Source of the DNA: Streptomyces fragilis
Lineage (GTDB): Bacteria > Actinomycetota > Actinomycetes > Streptomycetales > Streptomycetaceae
Direction of reading: 5' to 3'
NCBI RefSeq assembly: GCF_003112515.1
Contig: NZ_BEVZ01000001.1
Coordinates: 248,001 to 312,000, forward strand
Length of the DNA: 64,000 nt
How positions within the stretch are numbered: the stretch's first letter is position 1; every line of letters begins with the position of its first letter. This document shows positions 24,613-32,420 of this stretch, piece by piece. The notes under the pieces are model-generated. The model saw only the letters and a list, made by a program, of their open reading frames with translations. It was not told the DNA's origin and did not search any database. Position numbers and translations under genes: made by a program.

Positions 24613-25229
24613 GGCGGGCCCAGCGCCTCGTCGAGCAGCGCCGCCCACTGGGCGACCACCCGCTCCCGGCGGGCCGTGTCGTCGCTGAGCAGGTTGGCCA
24701 GGCCCAGCCCGCGCGCCATGTCCAGCAGCCCCTGCACGGTCTCCCGCGCACCCGGCCGGGACTCGTCGGCGGCCAGCAGCTGCACCGCCGTGCGGTGGGT
24801 CTCCCGGCCGACCCGTGCCTCCAGCTCGGTGACGCGGCCGCGCAGCTGCTCCTCGTTGGAGGCGGCCACCCACAGGGCGAGGGCGGCGCGGAAGACCGGC
24901 CCGGTGAAGAGGGCGACGATCTCCGCGACCACGGCCCCGCGGTCGCCCGCGGCGCCCTGGGGGAACAACTCCCGCAGGGCGGTGGAGCGTTCCTCGGCCA
25001 CGTGCTCGACGGCCGCGGTGAACAAATCCTCGCGGGTGGGGAAGTGGTGCTGGGCGGCGCCCCGGGAGACGCCGGCCCGTTCGGCGACCACGGCCACCGT
25101 GGAGCCCGCCCAGCCGTGCTCGGCCAGGCAGGCGACGGCGGCCTCCAGCAGCCGCTGCCGGGTGGCCCGGCTGCGGTCCTGCTTCGGGGCGCGCGCCGCG
25201 GTGGACGTCGCCTGGTTCACTTCACCCAC
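24600..25229 (-). CDS. TetR-family regulator of the acyl-CoA operon
   Basis: The 209-residue protein has the TetR HTH at residues 18-65 (RATRQRLLEAAVACLAEHGWAGSTVAVVAERAGVSRGAAQHHFPTREDLF), with the typical YYHF-like AQHHFPT end, and a helical ligand domain behind it. It begins 13 nt inside the enoyl-CoA hydratase gene and is the last gene of the minus-strand catabolic operon, so it is probably the autoregulator of that operon, with an acyl-CoA as inducer. A palindrome AATCAAGC-N6-GCTTGATT upstream of the first operon gene (35131-35152) is the best operator candidate. Confidence 0.85.
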   Translation of the reverse strand: MGEVNQATSTAARAPKQDRSRATRQRLLEAAVACLAEHGWAGSTVAVVAERAGVSRGAAQHHFPTREDLFTAAVEHVAEERSTALRELFPQGAAGDRGAVVAEIVALFTGPVFRAALALWVAASNEEQLRGRVTELEARVGRETHRTAVQLLAADESRPGARETVQGLLDMARGLGLANLLSDDTARRERVVAQWAALLDEALGPPLGD

Positions 25230-25969
25230 GCCGGATCCCGTCGTTCGAGGAAGGCGGTCATCCCCTCTCGCGCCTCGTCGGAGGAGAACAACCGGGCCGA
25301 GAGCGCGGAGAGGGTCTCCGCGTCACGATCGAAGTTCTCCAGCACCTTAGCCGTGACCAGCGGTTTGGTCGCCGCGAGGGCCTGTGGGGAGGCCCGGCGC
25401 AGGCCGTCCAGGATCGGCTCCAGCACCTCGTCGACGTCCTCGCCCGCCACGGTGACCAGCCCGATCCGCGCGGCCTCGGCGGCGTCGAACCGCTCCCCGG
25501 TGAGGTAGTACCGCGACAGCGCGCGCGGTTCCACGCGGGGCAGCAGCGTCAGCGAGATGACCGCCGGGGCGACCCCGATCCGCACCTCGGTGAGGGCGAA
25601 CGTCGACCGCCCCGTGGAGGCGGCGACCACGTCGCACGCGCCCAGCAGCCCGAACCCGCCCGCCCGCACGTGCCCGTCGACCCGCCCGACCACCGGTTTG
25701 GGCAGCTCCAGCATCCGCCGCAGCAGCCCGGTCAGCGCCTCGGGCGGCGGCGGGTCGCGCAGGTCGGCGCCGGCGCAGAAGGTGGTGCCGGTGTGGCTGA
25801 GCAGCACCGCCCGCACGCCGTCGTCCTTCGCGCAGTCCTCCAGCAGGGCGGCCAGCCGCCCGACCAGCGCGGCGGACAGGGCGTTGCGGTTGGCCGGCGA
25901 GTCGAGGACGAGCGTGGCGACGCCCCGCTCGTCCGACCGCCGCACCAGGTCCGGGGGTGTGTCCGTCAT
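25217..25969 (-). CDS. Enoyl-CoA hydratase/isomerase family protein
   Basis: The 250-residue crotonase-fold protein hydrates 2-enoyl-CoA in beta-oxidation-type pathways. Crotonase features are TLVLDSPANRNALSAALVGRL, HTGTTFCAGADLRDPP (oxyanion hole, about residues 60-75) and LPKPVVGRVDGHVRAGGFGLLGACDVVAAS (about 90-118). The usual catalytic Glu of hydratases near residue 110-118 is not obvious at G-A-C-D-V-V, so it could act as an isomerase, lyase or hydrolase of the family. It follows the acyl-CoA ligase through a chain of overlapping mini-ORFs that ends at its own ATG (ATGA at 25966-25969). Confidence 0.85.
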   Translation of the reverse strand: MTDTPPDLVRRSDERGVATLVLDSPANRNALSAALVGRLAALLEDCAKDDGVRAVLLSHTGTTFCAGADLRDPPPPEALTGLLRRMLELPKPVVGRVDGHVRAGGFGLLGACDVVAASTGRSTFALTEVRIGVAPAVISLTLLPRVEPRALSRYYLTGERFDAAEAARIGLVTVAGEDVDEVLEPILDGLRRASPQALAATKPLVTAKVLENFDRDAETLSALSARLFSSDEAREGMTAFLERRDPAWVK

Positions 25970-25986
25970 CCGTGTTCCCTCATGCT

Positions 25987-26043
25987 CATGCTCGGTCCCT
26001 CATGCTCGGTCCCTCATGCTCGGTCCCTCATGCTCGGTCCCTC
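25987..26043 (-). repeat. 14-bp tandem repeat forming ATGA-coupled mini-ORFs between ligase and hydratase genes
   Basis: On the minus strand GGGACCGAGCATGA is repeated four times, the first copy being the end of the ligase gene. Each copy yields ATG-AGG-GAC-CGA-GCA-TGA (M-R-D-R-A), whose TGA overlaps the next ATG. The last ATG opens M-S-M-R-E-H-G, whose TGA overlaps the hydratase start. Ribosomes could pass from ligase to hydratase by four re-initiations. Confidence 0.75.
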
Positions 26044-27593
26044 AGTTCGCGTCGCAGGATCTTGCCGCTGACCGCGCGCGGCACGGCGTCGACGAAGGTG
26101 ACCCGCCGCACCCGCTTGTACGGGGCGACCCGTTCGGCCACGTAGGCCGTCACCTCCGCCTCGGTGAGCGCCTCGGCCCCGGCCTGGCGGACCACGTAGG
26201 CGGCCGGGACCTCGTTGGAGTCGTCGTCGTACACGCCGATCACCGCCGCGTCGGCGATGCCGGGGTGGGTGAGCAGCAGGGCTTCCAGCTCGGCCGGGGC
26301 GACCTGGTAGCCCTTGTACTTGATCAGTTCCTTGACCCGGTCGACGACGAAGAGCCAGCCGTCGTCGTCGACCCGGCCGACGTCGCCGGTGTGCAGCCAG
26401 CCGTCGGCGTCGATCATCGCGGCGGTGGCGTCGGGCCGGCCGAGGTAGCCCTTCATCACCTGCGGGCCTCGGATGAGGATCTCGCCCCTCTCGCCGGCGG
26501 GGAGGTCCTTGCCGGGGTCGTCCAGCGAGACGATCCGCATCTCGGTGCCGGCTATGAGCTTGCCGACGGTGCCGGGCGGGGCGTCCTCGCAGAAGGGCGG
26601 GACGACGTGGGTGCCGGGCGACAGTTCCGTCATGCCGTACGCCTGGCCGACCGGCGGCACCCCGAGCCGGGCCCGGCAGGCCTCGGCCAGCTCCGCGTCC
26701 AGCGGGGCCGCGGCGCTGATGACGTAGCGCACCGAGGACAGGTCGTAGCCGTCCACCGCCGGGTGCTTGGCCAGCGCCAGCACGATCGGCGGGGCGACGT
26801 ACAGCGCGGTGATCCGGTGCTTCTCGATCGCCGCGAGGAAGGTGTCCAGCTCGAAGCGGGGCAGCACCACCACGGTGCCGCCCTGCTTGAGCGGGGCGTT
26901 CATCAGGGCGGTGAGGCCGTAGATGTGGAAGAAGGGGAGGATCGCGAGGATCCGCTCGCCCTCCCCGGTGGGCACCGCGGGTTCCAGCTGCGCCAGGTTG
27001 GTGGCGATCGACCGGTGGGTGAGCATCACGCCCTTGGGCGTCCCGGTGGTGCCCGAGGAGTACGGCAGGGCGGCGACGTCCTCCACCGGGTCGATCTCCA
27101 CCCGCGGCTCGGGGGCGGTGGTGCCGAGGAAATCCATCAGCGAGCGGTGCCCGGGGGCGGTGTCGCAGACGAAGATCTCCTGGATGCCGCCGGTGAGCGC
27201 GGCGGCCGCCCGCGCGGTCTCCAGCAGCGGCGAGACGGTGACGATCCAGCGGGCCGAGGAGTCGGTGAGCTGCTTGGCGAACTCCTCGGCGGTGGCCAGC
27301 GGGTGCACGGTGGTGACCGCGGCGCCCGCCCGGGTCGCCGCGTAGAAGGCGATCGGGAAGGCGACCGTGTTGGGGCTGTGCAGGGCGAGCACGTCGCCCT
27401 TGACGACGCCCGCCTCCGCCAGGCCGGCCGCCACCTTGCGGTGGAAGGCGTCGACCTGGGCGTAGGTGAGGGTCATGCCGTTCACCCCGTCGATCAGGGC
27501 GGGGGTGTCGCCGCGTTCGGCGGCCCGGCCGAGCACCGCGTCGTGGATGGGCTCCTCGACGGCGGGGACATCTGCGTACTCGCTGCGGAACAT
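26028..27593 (-). CDS. Acyl-CoA ligase, 4-coumarate-CoA-ligase-like
   Basis: The 521-residue ANL-superfamily enzyme activates a carboxylic acid with ATP and CoA. The P-loop-like motif is LPYSSGTTGTPKGVMLTHRS (about residues 172-191), then GQAYGMTELSP (about 318-328), the hinge region WLHTGDVGRVDDDGWLFVVDRVKELIKYKGYQVAPAELE (about 400-438) and the C-terminal catalytic Lys in PRAVSGKILRREL. It groups by pattern with 4-coumarate--CoA ligase-like enzymes that take aromatic, terpenoid or medium-chain acids. An AAGGAG RBS precedes the ATG at 27593. It probably supplies the acyl-CoA that the dehydrogenase, carboxylase and hydratase of this operon degrade. Confidence 0.9.
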   Translation of the reverse strand: MFRSEYADVPAVEEPIHDAVLGRAAERGDTPALIDGVNGMTLTYAQVDAFHRKVAAGLAEAGVVKGDVLALHSPNTVAFPIAFYAATRAGAAVTTVHPLATAEEFAKQLTDSSARWIVTVSPLLETARAAAALTGGIQEIFVCDTAPGHRSLMDFLGTTAPEPRVEIDPVEDVAALPYSSGTTGTPKGVMLTHRSIATNLAQLEPAVPTGEGERILAILPFFHIYGLTALMNAPLKQGGTVVVLPRFELDTFLAAIEKHRITALYVAPPIVLALAKHPAVDGYDLSSVRYVISAAAPLDAELAEACRARLGVPPVGQAYGMTELSPGTHVVPPFCEDAPPGTVGKLIAGTEMRIVSLDDPGKDLPAGERGEILIRGPQVMKGYLGRPDATAAMIDADGWLHTGDVGRVDDDGWLFVVDRVKELIKYKGYQVAPAELEALLLTHPGIADAAVIGVYDDDSNEVPAAYVVRQAGAEALTEAEVTAYVAERVAPYKRVRRVTFVDAVPRAVSGKILRRELRDRA

Positions 27594-27659
27594 GAAGGCT
27601 CCTTGTCGCACGACGCTGTGCTCGCCTCCGATGAGGCGTGGCCGCCAAATATGGCGATA

Positions 27660-28856
27660 TCAGTAGGACTTGGGAAGACCCAGCGTCTGGTGCGACACGA
27701 AGTTGAGGATCATCTCCCGGCTGACCGGGGCGATCCGCGCCACCCGTGAGGCGTTGACCAGCGAGGCGAGGCCGAACTCCTTGGTGAGGCCGTTGCCGCC
27801 GAGGGTGTGGACGGCGGTGTCCACCGCCTTCACGCAGGCCTCGCCCGCCGCGTACTTGGCCATGTTCGCCGCCTCGCCCGCGGCGAGGTCGTCGCCGGCG
27901 TCGCAGAGGTGGGCGGCCTTCTGCATCATCAGCTTGGCCGTCTCGACCTCGATGTGGGCGACCGCCAGCGGGTGCTGGATGGCCTGGTGGGCGCCGATGG
28001 GCGTCTTCCAGACCTGCCGCTCCTTGGCGTACCCGATCGCGGCCGTCAGGGCGTGGCGGGCCATGCCGACGGCGAAGGCGGCGGTCATCACCCGCTCCGG
28101 GTTGAGCCCGGCGAACAGCTGGAGCAGACCGGCGTCCTCGTCGCCGACCAGCGCGTCGGCGGGCAGCCGCACGTCCTCCAGGACCAGCTCGAACTGCTTC
28201 TCGGCGGCGGCCAGGTCCATGTCGAGCATGGTGCGGTGGAAGCCGGGGGTGTCGCGCGGGACGATGAACAGGGCGGGCTTGAGCCTGCCGGTGCGGGCGT
28301 CCTCGGTGCGGCCCACGATCAGCGTGGCGTCGGAGATGTCCACGCCGGAGATGAAGACCTTCCGCCCGTTGAGCACCCACTGTCCCCCACTCTCGGCTCC
28401 GCTCGAGCGGGAGGTACCCCCGGCCTCCCACCGTGCGGTCGTCGTGATGCGGTGGCTGTTGGAGCCGGCGTCGGGCTCGGTGATGCCGAACGACATGATT
28501 TTGCTGCCGTCGGCGAGACCGGGCAGCCACTCCCGCTTCTGCTCGTCGGTGCCGAAACGGGCGATGATCGTGCCGCAGATGGCCGGGGAGACCACCAGCA
28601 GGAGCAGCGGGCAGCCCGCCGCGCCGAGCTCCTCGAGGACCAGGGACAGCTCGTAGATGCCGCCGCCCCCGCCGCCGTACTCCTCGGGCAGGCTCACCCC
28701 CAGGTAGCCGAGCTTGCCCGCCTCGTTCCACAGCTCCTCGGGGCCCTTGCCCTCCTCCAGGGCCTTGGTGACGTACGCGCGGCCGTAGCGGCGGCCCAGC
28801 GCGGCGACGGCCTCCCGCAGCGCCTTGTGCTCCTCGGTCTCGATGACGACGCTCAC
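27660..28856 (-). CDS. Acyl-CoA dehydrogenase with in-frame mini-element insertion
   Basis: The 398-residue FAD enzyme oxidises acyl-CoA to 2-enoyl-CoA. Typical features are GVSLPEEYGGGGGGIYELSLVLEELG, SFGITEPDAGSN (about residues 118-129), VLNGRKVFISG, ERVMTAAFAVGMAR, KYAAGEACVKAVDTAVHTLGGNGLTKEFGLASL (about 340-372). The motif before VLNGRK is interrupted by 14 extra residues (AGGTSRSSGAESGG) encoded by a 42-nt Streptomyces repeat (28383-28422). It lies in a surface loop of the middle beta domain, so activity may survive. The start is a GTG overlapping the biotin carboxylase stop by 4 nt (GTGA, 28853-28856). Confidence 0.9.
   Translation of the reverse strand: MSVVIETEEHKALREAVAALGRRYGRAYVTKALEEGKGPEELWNEAGKLGYLGVSLPEEYGGGGGGIYELSLVLEELGAAGCPLLLLVVSPAICGTIIARFGTDEQKREWLPGLADGSKIMSFGITEPDAGSNSHRITTTARWEAGGTSRSSGAESGGQWVLNGRKVFISGVDISDATLIVGRTEDARTGRLKPALFIVPRDTPGFHRTMLDMDLAAAEKQFELVLEDVRLPADALVGDEDAGLLQLFAGLNPERVMTAAFAVGMARHALTAAIGYAKERQVWKTPIGAHQAIQHPLAVAHIEVETAKLMMQKAAHLCDAGDDLAAGEAANMAKYAAGEACVKAVDTAVHTLGGNGLTKEFGLASLVNASRVARIAPVSREMILNFVSHQTLGLPKSY
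28383..28422. mobile_element. Streptomyces GGGGGTACC...GTGGGGGA mini-repeat inserted in a coding region
   Basis: Read on the minus strand, the unit is GGGGGTACCTCCCGCTC then GAGCGGAGCCGAGAGTGGGGGA, with an inner CCCGCTCGAGCGG palindrome. I recall near-identical 40-bp units as scattered intergenic repeats in Streptomyces genomes. Here one sits in frame inside the acyl-CoA dehydrogenase gene and adds about 14 residues. Confidence 0.65.
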
Positions 28857-30805
28857 TGGCTCTCCTCGTGGTCGGCGGTGCCTTCGGCCTCTGACGGCGC
28901 TTGCTGGACGACGGCGAGCAGCGCGCCGACCTCGACCTGGCGGCCGGGTGCGGCGTGCAGTGCCGTGAGGGTGCCGCTGACGGGGGCGGTGACGCGGTGC
29001 TCCATCTTCATCGCCTCCAGCCACAGCAGCGACTGCCCCTCGGTGACGGCGGAGCCCACGGCCAGGCCGTCGGCGACGCGGACGACGGTGCCGGGCATGG
29101 GGGCGAGCAGCGAGCCCGGTTCCCGGCGGGACTGGGGCTCGGGGAAGCGGGGCAGCTCGGTGAGGGCCACGCCGTTCACGAAGACCCGTCCGCCCTCGTA
29201 CCGGGCCACCTCGTGGCGCCGCCGCACGCCGTCCACCTCGAGGACGACCAGGGAGGCGTCGGCGTGCACCACGACCGCCCCGTCGGCCTCCAGGCCCCGG
29301 CGGGTCCAGCGGTAGGCGGCCTCGTACTCCTGGTCCCCCACCCGGTAGCGGCGGACCTGCGGCTGCGAGGGGACGTTGCGCCAGCCACCGCCGAACCGGG
29401 CGCCCGCACCCGACGCGGCACCGGCCGCGGCCAGGGCGGCGGCCAGCGGCGCGTGCGGGTCGACCGTCTCCCGGGTGAGCTCGGCCAGGTGCCGCTCGTA
29501 GAAGCCGGTGTCCATCCGACCGGAGGCGAACTCCTCGTGCCGCAGCGAGCGCACCAGCAGGTCGCGGTTGGTGACCGGCCCGTGCACCGCGGCCCGCTCC
29601 AGCGCCCCGGCCAGCTTGCGGACCGCCTCGGCACGGGTCGGCGCGTGGGCGACCACCTTGGCGAGCATCGGGTCGTAGTGCACGCCGACCGTGTCGCCGT
29701 CGGCGAAGCCGGTGTCCACCCGCACGCCGGCCGCCGTGGCCGCCTCGTCCAGCCCGATCCGGTGCAGCACCCCGGTCTGCGGGGCCCAGCCGCGCGCCGG
29801 GTCCTCGGCGTAGAGGCGGGCCTCCACGGCGTGCCCGCGCGGGGCGGGCGGCTCGGGGTCCAGGGCGCCGCCCTCGGCGATCCGCAGCTGGAGGGCGACC
29901 AGGTCGATGCCGAACACCTCCTCGGTGACGGGGTGTTCGACCTGGAGCCGGGTGTTCATCTCCAGGAAGTGGGCCCGGCCGTCGGCGACCAGGAACTCCA
30001 CCGTGCCGGCGCCCACGTAGTCCACTGCGCGCGCCGCCCGCACGGCCAGCTCGTGGAGCTCCGCCAGCAGCTCGGGCGGGAGCCCGGGCGCCGGAGCCTC
30101 CTCGACGACCTTCTGGTGGCGGCGCTGCAGCGAGCAGTCCCGGGTGCCCAGCGCCCACACCGTGCCGTGGGTGTCGGCCAGCACCTGCACCTCGACGTGG
30201 CGGCCGCCCTCCAGGTAGGGCTCGACGAACACCTCGTCGTCGCCGAACGCGCTCAGCGCCTCGGCCCGCGCGGCGGTCAGCGCGGCCTCCAGGTCGGCCG
30301 GCCGGCGCACGATCCGCATGCCGCGGCCGCCGCCGCCGGCCGCCGCCTTCACCAGCACCGGCAGGTCCGCCTCGCCGACCTCGGCGAGCGGGGCCAGCCC
30401 CATCAGCTCCTTGGCCCGCGTCTTGGACGCCATCGCCTCGACGGCCTCCGGCGGCGGTCCGATCCACACCAGCCCCGCGTCGAGCACCTGGCGGGCGAAG
30501 CCGGGGTTCTCGGACAGGAAGCCGTACCCCGGGTGCACGGCGTCCGCGCCGGCCGCCAGGGCGGCCTTCACGATCAGGTCGCCCCGCAGGTAGGTGTCCG
30601 CGGGCGACGATCCCGGCAGCCGGACCGCCTCGTCGGCGGTGCGGGTGTGCAGCGCCCCGGCGTCGGCGTCGGAGTGCACGGCGACGGTGCGCACGCCCAG
30701 CTCGGCGCAGGTGCGGAAGACCCGGCAGGCGATCTCGCCCCGGTTGGCGACCAGCACCTTGGAGATCGCGGAGTGCGCGGAGTTGACGGATTTCACGGAG
30801 TTCAC
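28853..30805 (-). CDS. Acyl-CoA carboxylase biotin carboxylase/biotin carrier subunit
   Basis: The 650-residue alpha subunit carboxylates its own biotin with ATP and bicarbonate. It has the biotin carboxylase domain (about residues 14-445: KVLVANRGEIACRVFRTC, VHPGYGFLSENPGFA, KAAAGGGGRGMRIV ATP loop, FLEMNTRLQVEHPVTE), a linker domain and a C-terminal biotinyl domain with EAMKMEH (Lys about residue 612). Adjacent AtuA-like and carboxyltransferase genes suggest a methylcrotonyl-, geranyl- or similar branched enoyl-CoA carboxylase. The first 13 residues are a V-N-S/V-K-S repeat and the biological start may be slightly downstream. It is 10 nt after the beta-subunit gene and is coupled to the dehydrogenase gene by GTGA. 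Confidence 0.95.
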   Translation of the reverse strand: MNSVKSVNSAHSAISKVLVANRGEIACRVFRTCAELGVRTVAVHSDADAGALHTRTADEAVRLPGSSPADTYLRGDLIVKAALAAGADAVHPGYGFLSENPGFARQVLDAGLVWIGPPPEAVEAMASKTRAKELMGLAPLAEVGEADLPVLVKAAAGGGGRGMRIVRRPADLEAALTAARAEALSAFGDDEVFVEPYLEGGRHVEVQVLADTHGTVWALGTRDCSLQRRHQKVVEEAPAPGLPPELLAELHELAVRAARAVDYVGAGTVEFLVADGRAHFLEMNTRLQVEHPVTEEVFGIDLVALQLRIAEGGALDPEPPAPRGHAVEARLYAEDPARGWAPQTGVLHRIGLDEAATAAGVRVDTGFADGDTVGVHYDPMLAKVVAHAPTRAEAVRKLAGALERAAVHGPVTNRDLLVRSLRHEEFASGRMDTGFYERHLAELTRETVDPHAPLAAALAAAGAASGAGARFGGGWRNVPSQPQVRRYRVGDQEYEAAYRWTRRGLEADGAVVVHADASLVVLEVDGVRRRHEVARYEGGRVFVNGVALTELPRFPEPQSRREPGSLLAPMPGTVVRVADGLAVGSAVTEGQSLLWLEAMKMEHRVTAPVSGTLTALHAAPGRQVEVGALLAVVQQAPSEAEGTADHEESQ

Positions 30806-30815
30806 AGGAGGTCCC

Positions 30816-32420
30816 TCACATCCGGAAGACGCCGAAGCCGCCGCGCACGCCCTCGAACGGGGCGGTGTGGATCGCGGACAGGCAGATGCCCAGTACGGTC
30901 CGGGTGTCGCGCGGGTCGATCACCCCGTCGTCGTAGAGCCGCCCGGACAGGAACATCGGCAGCGACTCGGCCTCGATCTGCTGCTCGACCATGGCGCGCA
31001 GCGCCTTGTCGCCCTCCTCGTCGTAGGGCTGCCCCTTCGCCGCCGCGGACTGGCGCATCACGATGGAGAGCACGCCGGCCAGCTGCTGCGGCCCCATCAC
31101 GGCGGACTTGGCGCTCGGCCAGGCGAACAGGAACCGCGGGTCGTAGGCCCGCCCGCACATGCCGTAGTGGCCGGCCCCGTAGGAGGCGCCCACCAGCACC
31201 GACAGGTGCGGCACCGTCGAGTTCGACACCGCGTTGATCATCATCGCGCCGTGCTTGATGATTCCGCCCTGCTCGTACTCCTTGCCGACCATGTAGCCGG
31301 TGGTGTTGTGCAGGAACAGCAGCGGGATGTCGCGCTGGTTGGCGAGCTGGATGAACTGGGCGGCCTTCTGCGACTCGGCGCTGAACAGCACGCCCTGCGC
31401 GTTGGCGAGGATGCCGACCGGATAGCCGTGCAGGGTGGCCCAGCCGGTGGTCAGGCTGGTGCCGTACAGCGGCTTGAACTCGTCGAAGTCGGAGCCGTCG
31501 ACGATCCGGGCGATCACCTCGCGCGGGTCGAACGGCGTGCGCAGGTCCTCCGGGACGATGCCCAGCAGTTCCTCGGGGTCGTACTTCGGCGGCTCCACGG
31601 ACGCCGGGTCGGGGTCCGGGTACGCCTTGCGGTGGTGGAGGCGAGCGACCACCCGCCGGGCCTGCCGGATCGCGTCCACCTCGTCGACGGCGAAGTAGTC
31701 GGCGAGGCCGGAGGTCCGGGCGTGCATCTCGGCGCCCCCCAGCGACTCGTCGTCGCTCTCCTCGCCGGTGGCCATCTTCACCAGCGGCGGACCGCCGAGG
31801 AAGACCTTCGACTGCTCCTTCACCATGATCACGTGGTCGGACATCCCGGGGATGTACGCGCCGCCCGCGGTCGAGTTGCCGAGGACCACGGCGACGGTGG
31901 GGATGCCGGCCGCGGAGAGCCGGGTCAGGTCGCGGAAGACCTGGCCACCGGGGATGAAGATCTCCTTCTGGGAGGGCAGGTCGGCCCCGCCGGACTCGAC
32001 CATCGTGACCACCGGCAGCCGGTTGGCCAGCGCGATGTCGTTGGCGCGCAGCGCCTTCCGCAGCCCCCACGGGTTGGTCGCGCCGCCGCGCACCGTCGGG
32101 TCGTTGGCGGTGATCAGGCACTCCACTCCCTCGACCACGCCGATCCCGGTGACCATCGACGCGCCCACCGGGTACTCGCTGCCCCAGGCGGCCAGCGGCG
32201 ACAGTTCGAGGAACGGGGTGTCGGGGTCGACGAGCAGCTCGATGCGCTCCCGGGCCAGCAGTTTGCCGCGCCCCCGGTGCCGGGCGAGGTACTTCTCTCC
32301 GCCGCCCGCGAGCGCCTTGGCGTGCTCGGCGTCCAGTGCCGCGAGCTTGTCCAGCAGCGCGGCGCGGCGGGCCGCGTACTCGGGGCTGTCGGTGTCCAGG
32401 GCCGTGGGCAGCACGGTCAC
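30816..32420 (-). CDS. Acyl-CoA carboxylase carboxyltransferase (beta) subunit
   Basis: The 534-residue subunit transfers CO2 from carboxybiotin to an acyl-CoA. It has the two crotonase-fold halves of the family. The N-terminal half includes RGRGKLLARERIELLVDPDTPFLELS and VSMVTGIGVVEG-like segments with VTMVESGGADLPSQKEIF. The C-terminal half contains FLHNTTGYMVGKEYEQGGIIKHGAMMINAVSNSTVP (about residues 385-420) and the GASYGAGHYGMCGRAYDPRFLFAWPSA oxyanion region. The pattern is closer to methylcrotonyl/geranyl-type than to propionyl-CoA carboxylases (Gly-Ala-Ser-Tyr-Gly-Ala-Gly and Met-Cys-Gly-Arg). Its GTG start overlaps the AtuA-like gene stop by 4 nt (GTGA, 32417-32420). Confidence 0.95.
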   Translation of the reverse strand: MTVLPTALDTDSPEYAARRAALLDKLAALDAEHAKALAGGGEKYLARHRGRGKLLARERIELLVDPDTPFLELSPLAAWGSEYPVGASMVTGIGVVEGVECLITANDPTVRGGATNPWGLRKALRANDIALANRLPVVTMVESGGADLPSQKEIFIPGGQVFRDLTRLSAAGIPTVAVVLGNSTAGGAYIPGMSDHVIMVKEQSKVFLGGPPLVKMATGEESDDESLGGAEMHARTSGLADYFAVDEVDAIRQARRVVARLHHRKAYPDPDPASVEPPKYDPEELLGIVPEDLRTPFDPREVIARIVDGSDFDEFKPLYGTSLTTGWATLHGYPVGILANAQGVLFSAESQKAAQFIQLANQRDIPLLFLHNTTGYMVGKEYEQGGIIKHGAMMINAVSNSTVPHLSVLVGASYGAGHYGMCGRAYDPRFLFAWPSAKSAVMGPQQLAGVLSIVMRQSAAAKGQPYDEEGDKALRAMVEQQIEAESLPMFLSGRLYDDGVIDPRDTRTVLGICLSAIHTAPFEGVRGGFGVFRM

